A program made the translations under genes and the position numbers. Source: Paraglaciecola sp. MB-3u-78 (GTDB lineage: Bacteria; Pseudomonadota; Gammaproteobacteria; Enterobacterales; Alteromonadaceae). From it: DNA of 64,000 bases. The stretch is from contig NZ_PJCF01000003.1 of assembly GCF_002835935.1 (NCBI RefSeq), forward strand, positions 248,001 through 312,000. Direction: 5' to 3'. Shown piece by piece: positions 63,471 through 64,000 of the stretch. The notes beneath the pieces were generated by a model. The model did not search any database. It was not told the origin of the DNA and was given only the letters and a program-made list of their open reading frames with translations. Numbering within the stretch: position 1 is the stretch's first letter; each line of letters starts with the position of its first letter.

Positions 63471-63507
63471 CGCTTTATAATTGAATCCAAGTTTCAATTA
63501 TAAAGCG
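63471..63507. repeat. Perfect 15-bp palindrome at the break of the IS982 remnant
   Basis: Arms CGCTTTATAATTGAA (63471-63485) and its complement (63493-63507) around a 7-base loop. The right arm encodes the genuine KRFIIE motif of the transposase; the left arm is an inverted copy replacing the rest of the gene. Confidence 0.85.
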
Positions 63508-63800
63508 CTTTGAGAACATAGCCCGATCCCACAACGACATTGCTTTGGTTTTCATGTTTTGCGAACGGTTTTGATGCGCCTGTCACATGTGTCGAATAAG
63601 TCGGCTTCTAAGACTTTATTCAAATAGCCTTTATCGCCATACAATTGATCCGTTTACCCCCTTGCTAATTCACCCACGGCTTGGGTGTCATGAACATTTC
63701 CCGTTGTGACCTTCGCAGTAACAATTTCATATTGATGGTTGACGGTTAAGTGGAGTTTGAAGCCGATTACTCAAGGGGTAATAAACGGGGGATACGTTTT
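63475..63800 (-). pseudogene. Degenerate IS982-family transposase
   Basis: On the minus strand: VIGFKLHLTVNHQYEIVTAK, VTTGNVHDTQAVGELARG, stop, TDQLYGDKGYLNKVLEADLF and, in a shifted frame, MKTKAMSLWDRAMFSKRFII followed by ET. These are consecutive parts of an IS982-type transposase with at least two stop codons, a frameshift, and loss of both ends. The 3' break coincides with a palindrome at 63471-63507. Confidence 0.83.
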
Positions 63801-63883
63801 TGCGCTGGAGCCGATGATGGACTGGGACAATAATGCTTGCAGACCTAAATTAATGGTGGCAAAAACAAATATCACTTATGCAA

Positions 63884-64000
63884 TTAGTTAGATTTTCGCG
63901 CTTCAAACGCTTTTTGATTAATTTTGGAAATATCAACAAAAGCCTCATTTGCTACTAATACACTCATGGAATAATGTGCAATTTTCCATGTGTTGTTTTG
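63884..64000 (-). CDS. C-terminus of an NTF2/SnoaL-like protein (partial)
   Basis: The frame enters from the right edge and ends at TAA (63884-63886), giving about 38 residues: NTWKIAHYSMSVLVANEAFV followed by DISKINQKAFEARKSN. The W-K-I-A-H-Y pattern followed by a strand with Pro/Asn is typical of the last strand of SnoaL/NTF2-like proteins. Only the tail is visible, so the assignment is tentative. Confidence 0.45.
   Translation of the reverse strand, partial: QNNTWKIAHYSMSVLVANEAFVDISKINQKAFEARKSN

Noticed and set aside
1-64000. tRNA or rRNA genes, prophage or a defence island
   Set aside because: No cloverleaf or rRNA-like sequence was seen, and there are no phage structural, integrase, restriction-modification or other recognised defence genes.

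Overview
The window looks like chromosome from a marine gammaproteobacterium of the Alteromonadaceae (Paraglaciecola/Glaciecola-like). That rests on low GC, the rpoS-nlpD-pcm-truD-ispFD-ftsB and mutH-rppH-ptsP-thyA gene orders, DUF3010 and DUF368 genes, the TIGR03545/TIGR03546 pair and the scattered intergenic repeats. Genus and species are inference; no database was consulted.

Positions 1-35,300 are mostly housekeeping. In order: a PA2778/PA2779-type pair at the edge, folA, a membrane protein, tpx, then a long minus-strand block (rpoS, nlpD, a DUF368 undecaprenyl-phosphate translocase candidate, pcm, truD, ispF, ispD, ftsB, TIGR03545, TIGR03546). Next come an SH3-domain protein divergent from a ygiF-like triphosphatase, a thiamine-diphosphate enzyme/aldehyde dehydrogenase operon, mutH, rppH, ptsP, thyA, a CheY-CheC fusion with a diguanylate cyclase, an AmpG-type transporter, a GNAT gene, rapA, a PIN-PhoH ATPase, gntK and small conserved genes. 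surE and lgt are missing from their usual positions, and rluA next to rapA survives only as a scrambled remnant.

Positions 35,300-48,350 are accessory and decaying. A di-haem peroxidase/hybrid histidine kinase operon is followed by a promoterless 1,232-bp copy of the 3' part of a choice-of-anchor I lipoprotein gene. Then come a REP-associated tyrosine transposase element whose two ends are each repeated several times as nested truncated copies, and broken nrdD, mog and nnrS genes (anaerobic and nitrogen-oxide functions). An IS1182-family fragment and the intact lipoprotein gene, preceded by tandem Pho boxes, end the block. The direct repeats flanking it fit integration of a 6,408-bp circle by one crossover, or a duplication of the same length.

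Positions 48,350-64,000 hold a PhyH-like dioxygenase with a RidA protein, a cyanide-insensitive-type cydAB with a GbsR/MarR regulator under a candidate FNR box, and an intact IS1634-family element with a 6-bp target duplication. They also hold an AT-rich O-acyltransferase gene, an unrecognised ORF, a minus-strand redox cluster (SnoaL-like, FMN/FAD/2Fe-2S oxidoreductase, GST) divergent from a LysR gene, a dead IS982 transposase and the end of an NTF2-like gene.

The strongest candidate for something undescribed is the transposase element at 41,152-42,704 and its role in building the surrounding rearrangement.
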